From the NCBI GenBank assembly GCA_902702965.1, contig CACRXP010000089.1:578282-642281 (forward strand): a stretch of DNA of 64,000 bases, written 5' to 3'. The notes beneath the pieces are model-generated. The model made no database searches and was not told where the DNA came from. It saw nothing but the letters and a program-made list of their open reading frames with translations. Each line of letters begins with the position of its first letter. The stretch's first letter is position 1. A program made the position numbers and the translations under genes. Source of the stretch: Spirometra erinaceieuropaei (lineage: Eukaryota > Platyhelminthes > Cestoda > Diphyllobothriidea > Diphyllobothriidae). Below are positions 1-8,469 of this stretch, piece by piece.

Positions 1-57
1 GTGTTTGAAGGCGAATTTCAATAGATTTATCCTATCACTGGCGTGTTTGTACCTCTA

Positions 58-92
58 CGCCGAGAATTTATCGAAAGCTACGTATGCTCGCC
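58..92 (+). ncRNA. Degenerate hammerhead ribozyme relic, PLE family A type
   Basis: The stem II segment (GAATTTATC), the GAAA box, the short stem III and the TCGCC cleavage segment are all present and match the better copies at 6233-6272 (minus) and 41462-41501. The CTGATGA core box is reduced to CGA by an internal deletion, so this copy should be dead. The sequence just after it (about 93-150) resembles the sequence after the hammerhead at 7007-7046, so it marks a PLE end whose body lies outside the window or is lost. Confidence 0.5.
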
Positions 93-309
93 ACCTCGCC
101 TTCTGATTACTACTATGGGAATTTTCGCAAATCTAATACTAAATTTATGTTTTTGCGAAACTTGCATCTTTCACAGTGTTGAGACTTATTAGGAGTCAAA
201 GAAACTAAAATGTTACCGACTTACACCTGAGTTTAGCGGCCAGACTCATAGGAAAAGTACAAACGAAAACGGCTTGCTTGGATTAGTATCGCTAGTAATT
301 GTCCATAGT

Positions 310-747
310 TTAAAACTGTAATGGAGAGTGCACGCGGCGTGAAGCCACGACCTAAGGCGCTGGACAGGAGACCAAGCAGGCGGCGTGAGACGCACGTGAA
401 ATTAGACGGCCGACCGACATGCACTGCAGCGTCGAGCATGTGTGGTGGCTTTGTTCACGTGTGCGGCCCAATCAATGGCTGGCCGTACATTCCAGAGGCG
501 TCCGCCAGGGGGACTAGTGCGCACGCGGTGGCCAATCAGCGACCAGCACGCTCGAGGCAGGAACATACTAGAACGCCCTCAACGGCTGGCAAGTCATTGG
601 ACGGAATGTTTCAGAACTCACAGGAGCCAATATAAATATCGCACCTTTCTTACGATTTGAAGTCCCTCGTCTCCGCAAGTTACCAACGAAGTGATTGCGC
701 TCCGAACCGGCTCTCTCCCTGTCCTACCTTTCTTCGGGGTCATAACA
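310..747 (+). promoter_or_regulatory. GC-rich promoter-like island, possible solo LTR
   Basis: This stretch is clearly richer in G and C than its flanks. It carries CACGTG E-boxes at 393-398 and 456-461, CCAAT boxes at 468-472, 532-536 and 627-631, and a TATA box (TATAAATA) at 631-638. Spacing and order look like an RNA polymerase II promoter reading to the right. A segment from TG at about 440 to CA at about 747 has the outline of a solo LTR, but I see no target duplication and no polyadenylation signal. A 104-codon open frame at 321-635 has low-complexity, Arg-rich content and resembles no family I know. A host promoter or an unknown repeat is also possible. Confidence 0.35.
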
Positions 748-1329
748 AAAACGTAGACTAACAACAGGAAAATATCACAGCATTATAGGTGCAGCAACCA
801 TTATCTGACTTAACGCTTAAATAATAAGGTAGCATATGATGGAATAGTCAGCGCTGTTCTAATATTACGATTCAGTAGTAGGAATTATCGACTTGTTTAT
901 TTAGAAGACCGAAAATCCCAGCAATCTAAAGAAATAAAACGAACGTGCAAATGGTGCGCTACCCAAAATTGGATTACGCAATTGCAAATCGTAATTGGAA
1001 TGTATGCGGACTCTAGGTAAATTTGTAGACATTTGGATAGTTGAGTGGTCATAACTGGTCATTTCTAGTTCAGCAATGATACCCATATAAACATTTAAGT
1101 CAAATCCGCCAAACGTACGCTTTTGAATATTCGTCATCATGCAAGTGCAGTAATATAAGGAAAGGTTATTGTAGCAAAACCTAAACAGCCAATAGACGGC
1201 AGGCGTCAGGGACCAAAGTCGTGTTCTGTCAGGTGCTTGGAAGGGGAAAGGGATGATGTCTGTCAATTAGCTGTCCCTGTTTCACCGCTGTAACGTGACG
1301 TAGCAGGTATAAGAGCCTTAGGAACCCAG

Positions 1330-1660
1330 GAGAGCCTTAGTGCTAGTATCCGAACACAAGGTTGGGTCGACTAATTTTATGGCCACTGCCTCTGCAGTCG
1401 CAAGTGTCCGCTGACGCAGGAATTTGGAGTGTCTCACCGACACTTTGTAGATGATTCAGAATGCTTACTTGACGTCTACCCGATGGCAGCTGTCAGACAA
1501 GTGAGCTGGAATTGCGCTGGAGGTGGACTTTTCCACACCCTGATTTAACCAAACAGTCTGGTGCTTTTCCATCCGCTTGGATAGGTGCCTAGTTGTTTGA
1601 CCAATGCAACCTGCGCCACAGAAGAAAGCAGAGATGTAGATGCGCATTGAAGAGCGCTGA
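1330..1660 (-). pseudogene. PLE endonuclease (GIY-YIG) C-terminal fragment
   Basis: On the minus strand a 60-codon frame at 1465-1647 reads CGAGCIGQTTRHLSKRMEKH, followed by KSTSSAIPAHL and CHRVD. This is the Y-I-G-x-T/R plus E-H pattern of the GIY-YIG endonuclease of Penelope-like elements, with the YIG tyrosine changed to Cys. After a stop, a second piece near 1370-1412 reads LATAEAVAIKL, matching the ATAEAAAIRL segment of the family A copies at 6.35-6.85 kb and 39.2-41.3 kb. The reverse transcriptase part is missing and stops break the frame, so it is a dead 5'-truncated fragment. Its 3' boundary is unclear; related UTR-like sequence may run on to about 1000. Confidence 0.65.
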
Positions 1661-2314
1661 AAGGCAGTCTAACTTCACCTCTTTCGGCTTAAAGGCCATA
1701 ACCATAAAAGGACAAAAATGCAATGGCAAAGAAAAATCAACTTAAGGAGCTCATTTCCAAGGCTCAGATATGGAAATGTTTTTCATAATATTTCATGGAA
1801 CCTCCAAAAATATATCTTATTCTACTCGACAAACACTTTCAAGCTACGGCAGAATGCCGTTTTTGCAGGTTACTCTAATGATTTCCCTTTGATGTCCGCA
1901 GTGAACTTAAAGCGTCTTCATTAATTATTTAGGCACCGTTAACGGCATCTTTAAAACACCAAGCTGTATTTTAACGTTGGCCTGGAATCAAAGAAGATTT
2001 GTAACTTCGAATTTTAATATGGTGCATCTGATGTAATAGACATCTAAAGTTTTGATCAGCCATTACTGGCAATGCGAAAAAAAGGTATGAGTTATTTAGG
2101 CGACATTTTGAACGTGCATCGTGCCATCTATTCCGAGCACTTACATTTCAGCAGGGGAAGAGGGATCCGCAGTGCTAAAATGACAGGCATGCATTGCGTA
2201 AACAAGCAAATTAGTAGTTTCGAGAGAAACTCGAAAAAAAACAATGGATTGACTTGGAGAATATAAAACCATGCAAAAGAGAATGAGGCGTTCACCGGGG
2301 GAGGTGTATTGGGG

Positions 2315-2359
2315 GTCTAACGTTTGGAGTAGTTGTTTCGTCTGCTCATCTTCAGAGAC
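2315..2359 (-). ncRNA. Hammerhead-like fold in left arm of PLE family B
   Basis: On the minus strand the arm reads GTCT, CTGAAGATGAG, a loop, CTACTC, CAAACGTT, AGAC. The outer GTCT/AGAC pair could form stem I. The GAAACGTC box seen in the right arm is here mutated to CAAACGTT. Relative to the canonical CUGANGA box there are extra bases after CUGA. I treat it as a relic of a hammerhead-related motif, not a proven ribozyme. Confidence 0.3.
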
Positions 2360-2439
2360 TGAGAAGTCTTGCGCACAGCTCTCCTTATGTGGCCATTTTG
2401 TTTGATGCGTGACCTTCCAATGGCGCCTGGGTGGCTGCA

Positions 2440-3590
2440 TCCGACCCGCATGCAGCAGATCTTATAGACCTCATGGGGCAGTGTCTCAAGACCTTTTTAC
2501 CTTCGAGGGGATATACATATGGGCAAATGTAGGACACTCCGATGGGTTCAACAATCTCCGGGCTCATTGCCAAAGCAGTTCTGCAAAAACCCGAGAGGTG
2601 ACTGTTCTGGGAGCACAAACCCAAAATTTGTGCGCGCTACGTTGATGACAACTTTGCAATCATCGGTCGGGATATAATCAATTACTATGAAGAGCTGCTG
2701 AACTCAGCCATTCCCGAATACAGTTCACGATGGAAGAGGAAGTGGGGAGCAAACCTTTATTCTTCGATGTTCTCGTCTGCCGCCAACAATACGGCAAACT
2801 GGCAACGTCATCTACAGAAAACCGACGAACACATTGCAAATGCTCAGTTACAACATTAATTACCCACTGCAACACAAACGAAGCTGTGTACGCACGCTAT
2901 CGACGGGTGTAAACTCACTGCAGCACGCCAGCCGCCAAACTAGATGAGATGGAGCTCCTCCAAGAACTATTCCGAGGCAACAACTATCCGCGAGTATTCG
3001 TTGAACGGAGCCGAAGGCAATCAAGGAAGCGGAATGAAGAACAAAGTCAGCCAAAATCGTGGCGGAGCATTCCGTGCATGAAAGGGATCTCCGAAACCGC
3101 GGCTAGATCCCTCGCGTCCCTCGGAATGGGCGCTGCCCACAGTCCCGACTCAACAATCCGCCGGCAGGGATGCGGCCGAAAGATCCGATCCCAAAGCAGG
3201 AGATGTCGGCCGTTGTCTACCGACTTCAATGCAGCTGCGAGAATTGCAACTACGTTGGGGAAACCCGACGGTGGCAATAAACGCGAATGAACGAGCACAA
3301 GTTGGTCGTGCGAAAACTGGACCCAAAGTGAGAGGTAGTAACCCATGCCGCGCAAATCGGACACACCTTCAAAGCTGAGGTCGTTGACATTGTGGGCGGG
3401 GGGCGATGATCATAGCCTGGATGTTCACTAACTGCTCTGTCAACCGTCACATCAATTTTCCTCCCCCTATCTGGCTTCACAAACCTTCTTAACGGGGGAC
3501 AGACACGGCGGGAGACAATCAGGGCCGTCAGTCATCGCCGTGGCCGACGGGGGCGATTCAGGTCACGGTGGCATGCATGTCGGATGCAGT
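2440..3590 (+). pseudogene. PLE family B reverse transcriptase-endonuclease, broken
   Basis: Read across several frames, the plus strand gives PLE reverse transcriptase motifs in order: TFFTFEGIYI near 2490, the template-grip motif as MGSTISGLIAKAVLQK near 2540-2590, and the catalytic box as ARYVDDNFAII with V-D-D at 2641-2649. Then come a LLNS segment, the LLQELFRGNNYPRVFVER segment near 2955-3005, and the endonuclease Cys-x-Cys-x-x-Cys-NYVGET with RMNEH near 3225-3297. The C-terminal signature NRHINFPPPYL lies near 3440-3475. An in-frame stop sits inside the endonuclease, and frameshifts occur near 2640, 2700, 2850 and 3225. The N-terminal third is missing. The protein would have primed and copied element RNA at a nicked target; this copy cannot make it. 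Confidence 0.75.
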
Positions 3591-3664
3591 CACACAGGCG
3601 CCATTGGAAGGCGACGCATCAAACAAAGTGGCCACAAAAGGAGAGCTGTGCGCATGACTTCTCA

Positions 3665-3709
3665 GTCTCTGAAGTTGAGTAGACGAAACAACTACTCGAA
3701 ACGTCAGAC
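3665..3709 (+). ncRNA. Hammerhead-like fold in right arm of PLE family B
   Basis: The sequence gives GTCT (3665-3668), CTGAAGTT, then a perfect 6-bp stem GAGTAG/CTACTC around a 9-base loop, then GAAACGTC and AGAC (3706-3709), which pairs with the first GTCT. The ACGT following GAA is self-complementary, as in dimer-type hammerheads with minimal stem III. The CUGANGA box is not canonical (extra bases before stem II), so activity is doubtful. It lies downstream of the element's coding region on the sense strand, as the hammerheads of families A and C do. Confidence 0.35.
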
Positions 3710-3899
3710 CCCCAATACACCTCTCTCGGTGAACACCTCATTCTCTTTTGATTTACCACCCGGGAATGGAATTTTTACTACTATCGATATAACATCACGC
3801 GTATCATTTTTCAAGCAAAGCCGGCGTATTGTTAGAGCTGATGATATAAATGACCGCTACTCCATATGTAGATTTTGCTGTTGCAAATGAATATGGTCC

Positions 3900-6215
3900 G
3901 TTGAGGGCTGTAGAGACGTATCTCTTACGTCGCGGAACAATATGGATTTTCAGCTAATCCATTATGTTGCCCTGTTAAAGCGGATTTTTACGGCCGAATG
4001 TTGAGAACAATAATACCTAAAGCTACAGAACGGTTGTTAGGAGTGACTTTCTTGGCAAGCCGAACACTCAAACTCTTTTTACTTGTCATAATCGCCTTAA
4101 CGGGATTTTTCCAAATGAGATTTAACAGGTTTTTGCTTTGCAGACTGCCTTTCTTCCCACACGATCTACGTTCCCATGTCTATACTGATAGTCTCCCTTC
4201 GTGGACGTACGTTTAGAAATCTGATTATAGTTTACACTCTGTTTGTTTTGATTCCCTAGTGCAGTATACTTTAAAGCATCGTCTTTATGCACCACAGAGA
4301 TCACGTAAATTGTTATCCTTGATATTATTAGAGTTTAGTCCTAGAGCTTCTTGAAATTCCTTCACACTTGCGGTAATATGGCGGAGGATTCATGTCAACC
4401 GCTAGTACATCGAGTTTATGCAAACCTCCGAGCAATGCGATGCTTTTAAGAAAAAGGACGGGAACTCACATTTCATCAACATGCACACATATGTTTTGTT
4501 TCGGGGCTTTTTCATCTTTGCAATCGTTGGTATCCTCCTCTGAATCTAATGTCTGATCCACCTCTTCTGGGAATTGTTCTCCAAGACAGTCAACAAGTTC
4601 ATGTAGAGTTGACATCAGATACTTGAACTAGGTGTTCAGAATATTTCACTTGATTATTCTTCACCAAGTTCATGTGATGAAACATTAATCTATCTTTAAG
4701 ATTAAGACAGAGATTGCGTCTGTTAATCGTTTAAATATAAGATCCGTATAACTGTTCTGACGGATCCCATTTACAATGACATTTAAAATACTGTATAAAA
4801 ACATTATTTCTGTCTACCTATTTATCGATACTTGATAAAGTGTGCTATACGTAGTCTCCAAAATCTGCAACGAGTTCTGGTCATTAAACAAAGTACTTAT
4901 TGCTTATTGAAAGACTAAATAAAGTGACATTTTTGTCACATCTAAAAAAACAGAACTACGACTATCTTGAATTATTAACGTGTTAGTAAGGGCAAAGTCG
5001 AAATAATGACACGGAAAATGATATCATGGCAAGTATAAACAAAAAATTATGTGCTTTGTTTTGAAAAACTGAGTGATATAGTGAACATTCTTAATGGTTT
5101 CCAAATGTCTACTGCACAAAATCTGTTTAAAAACAAACGAATCTTTATGAATGCCTTCGATGGCCAAAAGTCGGCTTGTGAACCAAAGGGCCTTAACTAT
5201 AATCTCTAATACACAGCGTTTATTCCCTTGTAGAACTTTAATACTCATTGTACTTGATGTAAAGTATGACGAATAATTTTGTCTATATTTAGTAGATCGG
5301 TTGTGTACGGCTTATAGAAGTATGTCTTCTGCCAGTTTTAAAGTTTATGCTTCAGTAACTTGCTTCAATAACTTTAGCTATTTTGAAGTAAGCTGAGCAG
5401 CCTCAATTAGACGTGATATATGGCATATGTCAATTTAATCTGAGACTGTAGATAACCCTGTAATTAGTGATATTTTGGCTCGTAATCAAGTCCTCACAAA
5501 CATTTCATCGTAAAGAGTCAGCCTTTTATTCAGGCAGAAATCTCTAAACACGAGCAGTACATGTTCTTAAATCTATTAAAATATAGTGAAGCGCCTAACA
5601 GAAAAGCTTGGGTTTATCCATGTTGATAATAAATGTACTATCATATAGTGTATATCGTTACCTCACTGAACTGCCAACGTTTGGCTAGCGTATGAGGAAG
5701 CATATTTGGTATAATTTCCAAAGCGATCGTTCTTGGATGAATAATTTGTTTGCATTCGCGAATAATGGCCCTAAAGAGGCCTGAAATTTACGGAAACAAA
5801 TGTTAGATTTTTAAAATAAGGCACGAAAAACAGCATAAATTGGTCGACAACCATGATCGCAAACTTGCAGGTTTCCATCTAAGAATGGTGCCATATATTT
5901 TTACTTGTTGCTAGCCACTTAGTACGCTAAGTACGTTGGCACCCATAATTGCAATTCATTTCTCCCTTAGCAAGGTTTTTTTTACTTTAACAATTAATCA
6001 TTTCTTGTAACCTAAAAAAGAGAGAGTTAATTACGGATAAAATCAGGTAGGCCAAACAGCTTTAGACACGGGCAGTTTGAGTAAAGTTTTCATGTGTAGA
6101 TCAAAAGATTGGTGTCCAATGGCAGTACCAACCCCCCCAGGAGGAAGCAGTATAAAAACTAAGCGATGCTTCCGGTACCTGCAGGGTCATACGGAAATCT
6201 GCGTCTTATAAAATG
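3900..6215. other. Gene-free AT-rich spacer
   Basis: I see no gene, repeat family or recognisable domain here. Open frames are below 75 codons and have no family resemblance. A CCAAT and a TATAAAA-like string at about 6115-6155 resemble promoter parts but have no gene to serve. Confidence 0.5.
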
Positions 6216-6232
6216 AACTTAAAAGAAAATTT

Positions 6233-6272
6233 GGCGAGCATACGTAAGATTTCGATAAATTCTCATCAGGCC
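6233..6272 (-). ncRNA. Hammerhead ribozyme, intact core, antisense arm of PLE family A
   Basis: On the minus strand: stem I GGC, core CTGATGA, stem II GA-ATTTA-TC, GAAA, a stem III segment of 12 bases, TC, then GCC closing stem I. All catalytic-core bases of a type I hammerhead are present, and cleavage would fall after C at 6236. Stem III (TCTTACGTATGC) is weakly paired in this copy. It lies in the inverted left arm, so a transcript reading leftward through the arm would carry it. Confidence 0.6.
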
Positions 6273-6350
6273 TATACATTTTTGTAGCTTTCGAAAGGAC
6301 CAAAAGGAAAATGCAGGCACGCAGAAGTTATTCCGTAGCTGGGGTTTGGG

Positions 6351-6850
6351 GAGACGACAGGAAAGAGGGGACGCGCCAAGTGAACTTCCAAGAAGGCGCA
6401 TAACTCAAACTGTCTTATGCACCTTTCCAACAGCTGACGTCCGTGTACTCTTCTCCACTAGCCCCACCCTACACGGAGAGGGCAAGGACAAATTGCCAGC
6501 CCAGACCACTTCTGTGTGTATGTACCCCTTCACCTGCTCCTGTAGGACAGGAGAATAAGAAAACACCTTCAAGCATGATAAGGAAAGGGCCAAATAAAGA
6601 ACGTCAACAGCTCTATCTTCGACCACATGGTAACCATAGATCAATGTGTAGATGACAGGCAGGCATTCCAAGTGAATTACAAGATCCCGTCAGACTATCC
6701 AAAATCACTTGGACAGCGTCAGTTGGCAACAGCACAGGCGGCTGCAATCAGGCTATACAAACCAGTTCTATGCGCACAAAAGAACTTCGTACAGGCCCCA
6801 CAGTTACCATGGGCCAAAGCCAGCATGCCAACCACCTGCGTATAATTACC
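6351..6850 (+). pseudogene. PLE family A endonuclease C-terminus, broken
   Basis: Pieces in shifting frames read APSELPRRRITQTVL, ADVRVLFSTSPTLHG, a Cys-rich FTCSCR segment near 6530-6550, then LATAQAAAIRLYKPVLCAQK near 6725-6775 and a terminal QLPWAKA. These align block by block with the longer copy at 39.2-41.3 kb. Compared with that copy, about 40 bp are missing near 6552, and this removes the YIGRT catalytic segment of the GIY-YIG endonuclease. The reverse transcriptase is absent. It is a dead 5'-truncated copy. Confidence 0.7.
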
Positions 6851-7006
6851 CGTCCCAGTGTCCACCATTCCCTTCTCTCCCCCTGACACTGACGGTAATT
6901 TCGTTTTCCACCTCACCCACCCACCCCCCCCAAACCCTAGCAATAGAATAACGTCTGCTTGCCCGCAATTTCCTTTTAATCATGTCGACAGCAATATAAG
7001 TGTATA

Positions 7007-7046
7007 GGACTGATGGGAATTTGTCGAAAATCTACGCATGCTCGCC
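7007..7046 (+). ncRNA. Hammerhead ribozyme, degenerate, sense 3' end of PLE family A
   Basis: The order is CTGATGG, GAATTTGTC, GAAA, a stem III segment with TACGCATGC, TC, GCC. The core adenine before stem II is changed to G, and stem I is weakened (GGA instead of GGC). It follows the C-rich 3' UTR of the fragment above, the same place as the hammerhead at 41462-41501. Probably inactive. Confidence 0.5.
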
Positions 7047-7109
7047 AAATTGTCTTTTGAATTCTTCAATGGGAATTTTCACAACTCTAACATTAACTTA
7101 GACCAGCCT

Positions 7110-8235
7110 GCAAAACCAGAGTCGTTGACGAATGAACCCCCTTATCTTCAAACCATTTACTACACGCAGTAGGACTTTTATTTGCCCATGCCAGCTGCCT
7201 GACGTATATTTTGCTTATTTTGGTAGTGTCTTCCAAGCATAATTTCCGCGTATCCTCCGGGCATTTTGTTTCAAGAAAAGTGCGCACTGATTATTTAAAA
7301 AAACGTTCGACCATATGAAGACCGTTTTAAAAACAGCCCCCAGTCAGACCCTAAAAGAAAAGGCATCTCGGAAGATTTGAAACCGAAGGATAATGAGGAC
7401 GAACAAATTACTTACCTTGCTCCACCAGCACGGCCCTTGATATTATTAAACTGAACCATTGAAATCTAAGCAAATTTAACCTGTCTCAAAATGTTCAAAA
7501 GGCATGTGTGCAGTTGACATAACCGTTTGACTAAATTCTAAAGGCACTTTACGACAAGAAAAATTTATGGGAGAGGTACACACTTTGCCCAAAACGATGA
7601 AATTGTCCGCATCCACATCATTATATGAATTAACAGATTAAGGGAGCGGGCGCACCAAATTTTACGTATATATAAGTGGCAGTTTCTACGCAAGCATGCT
7701 GTTAATTAAACTAACAGATTCTGGTTCATACGGACGGTTTCACATCCAGCGCAATAAGGCATTGGTCACGCGTAAACGAAACTTTATAGACCTTTATTTC
7801 ATTATCAGTATTATAAGCACTTTTTGAGCACTTTGAGCCGTCGCTACAGTCACTGGAAGCTATGCGATTCCACACCCTCTTTGAACGACTTTATATTCTA
7901 TCGAGAAAAAGATATAGCACCCAATCAAAGGGAAAGATTAATGCGTTCGTTGATGAATAAAAAGCCCAAGCAAAACGGCTCACGAGGTCCTTAAAATTTA
8001 TGAGGATTTTAGACCCACGAGAAGTAAAGGTATGGCCAAATGTCCTACTGTTTATCGTGAGTTGAGAATTGAAGTCTTTCCTCCTCATCGCTACTAAACG
8101 TAATTCATTAATGACTTCAGCATAGTAGCTGTGTTTGCAATTTCTCTAAATATGGCGGAACACGCTGGTGTTCCTTGCCGTTACAGCAAGTATTGTAAAC
8201 TGCCAATTTCTAATTGTGATCCATTTGCAAAAACC
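7110..8235. other. Gene-free AT-rich spacer
   Basis: I see no gene or recognisable repeat. The longest open frames are about 65 codons and look random. Confidence 0.45.
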
Positions 8236-8239
8236 TTAA

Positions 8240-8345
8240 TGTCCTCTGGCATTCGAACCCACGACATCAAAGGAAAGGCTTGAGTACGGCCATACGTTGC
8301 GGTAGGCTGGTCTGGTAGCTTGACCGAAACGTGATTAAATTTAAA
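8240..8345 (-). repeat. tRNA-like SINE remnant, minus strand
   Basis: On the minus strand a box B-like string (GGGTTCGAATGCC, about 8248-8261) follows a stretch that could be a worn box A region (AGCCTACC, AGCTACC). Only the tRNA-like part is visible and it cannot fold into a tRNA cloverleaf as it stands. It sits head to head with the plus-strand copy next door. Confidence 0.4.
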
Positions 8346-8455
8346 GCTACCGGTTGGGTCTTGTAACTCAAGTGGCTGGAGCGTCGGCCGTCTTTCGGCC
8401 TTCCTTTTGCTGTTGTGGGTTTGAATCCCACCGAGGTCGCCTAGTTTTTCAAATA
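8320..8455 (+). repeat. tRNA-derived SINE-like repeat, copy 1
   Basis: An RNA polymerase III type box A (TAACTCAAGTGG, 8364-8375) and box B (GGTTTGAATCC, about 8418-8428) are spaced as in a tRNA-like SINE head. The bases before box A (GATTAA, then CCGGTTGGGTC) match those before the box A of the copies at 22.7 kb and 53.9 kb. A short T-rich string follows. It is not a functional tRNA gene: box A deviates and no full cloverleaf forms. Confidence 0.5.
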
Positions 8456-8469
8456 TAAGCTAAAATTTG

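Larger units (their letters stand above)
2266..3755 (+). mobile_element. Penelope-like element family B, with inverted terminal arms
   Basis: A decayed PLE runs left to right and is bracketed by an inverted repeat of about 185 bp: the left arm at 2266-2447 is the reverse complement of about 3570-3755, with roughly 85-90% matching bases by eye. Both arms contain the segment reading GGCGCCATTGGAAGG (minus strand in the left arm, plus in the right) and a TCGTCT/AGACGA segment. The left arm joins directly to the middle of the reverse transcriptase, so the copy is 5'-truncated and the arm has replaced the missing 5' part. I found no clear target-site duplication. Confidence 0.7.
6216..7100 (+). 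mobile_element. 5'-truncated Penelope-like element family A with inverted arms
   Basis: A PLE 3' fragment in plus orientation is bracketed by inverted arms of about 130 bp. The left arm (6216-6350) is the reverse complement of 6927-7067. Shared landmarks are the C/G-rich tract next to an AAACCC string, a GAATAAC-x-TCTGC segment, a TTTCCTTTT segment and a hammerhead. The left arm joins straight into the coding region near 6351, so the arm sits on the truncated 5' end. The body then carries the coding remnant, a C-rich 3' UTR and the sense hammerhead at 7007-7046. The right end runs on to about 7100. No clear target duplication is visible. Confidence 0.7.
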
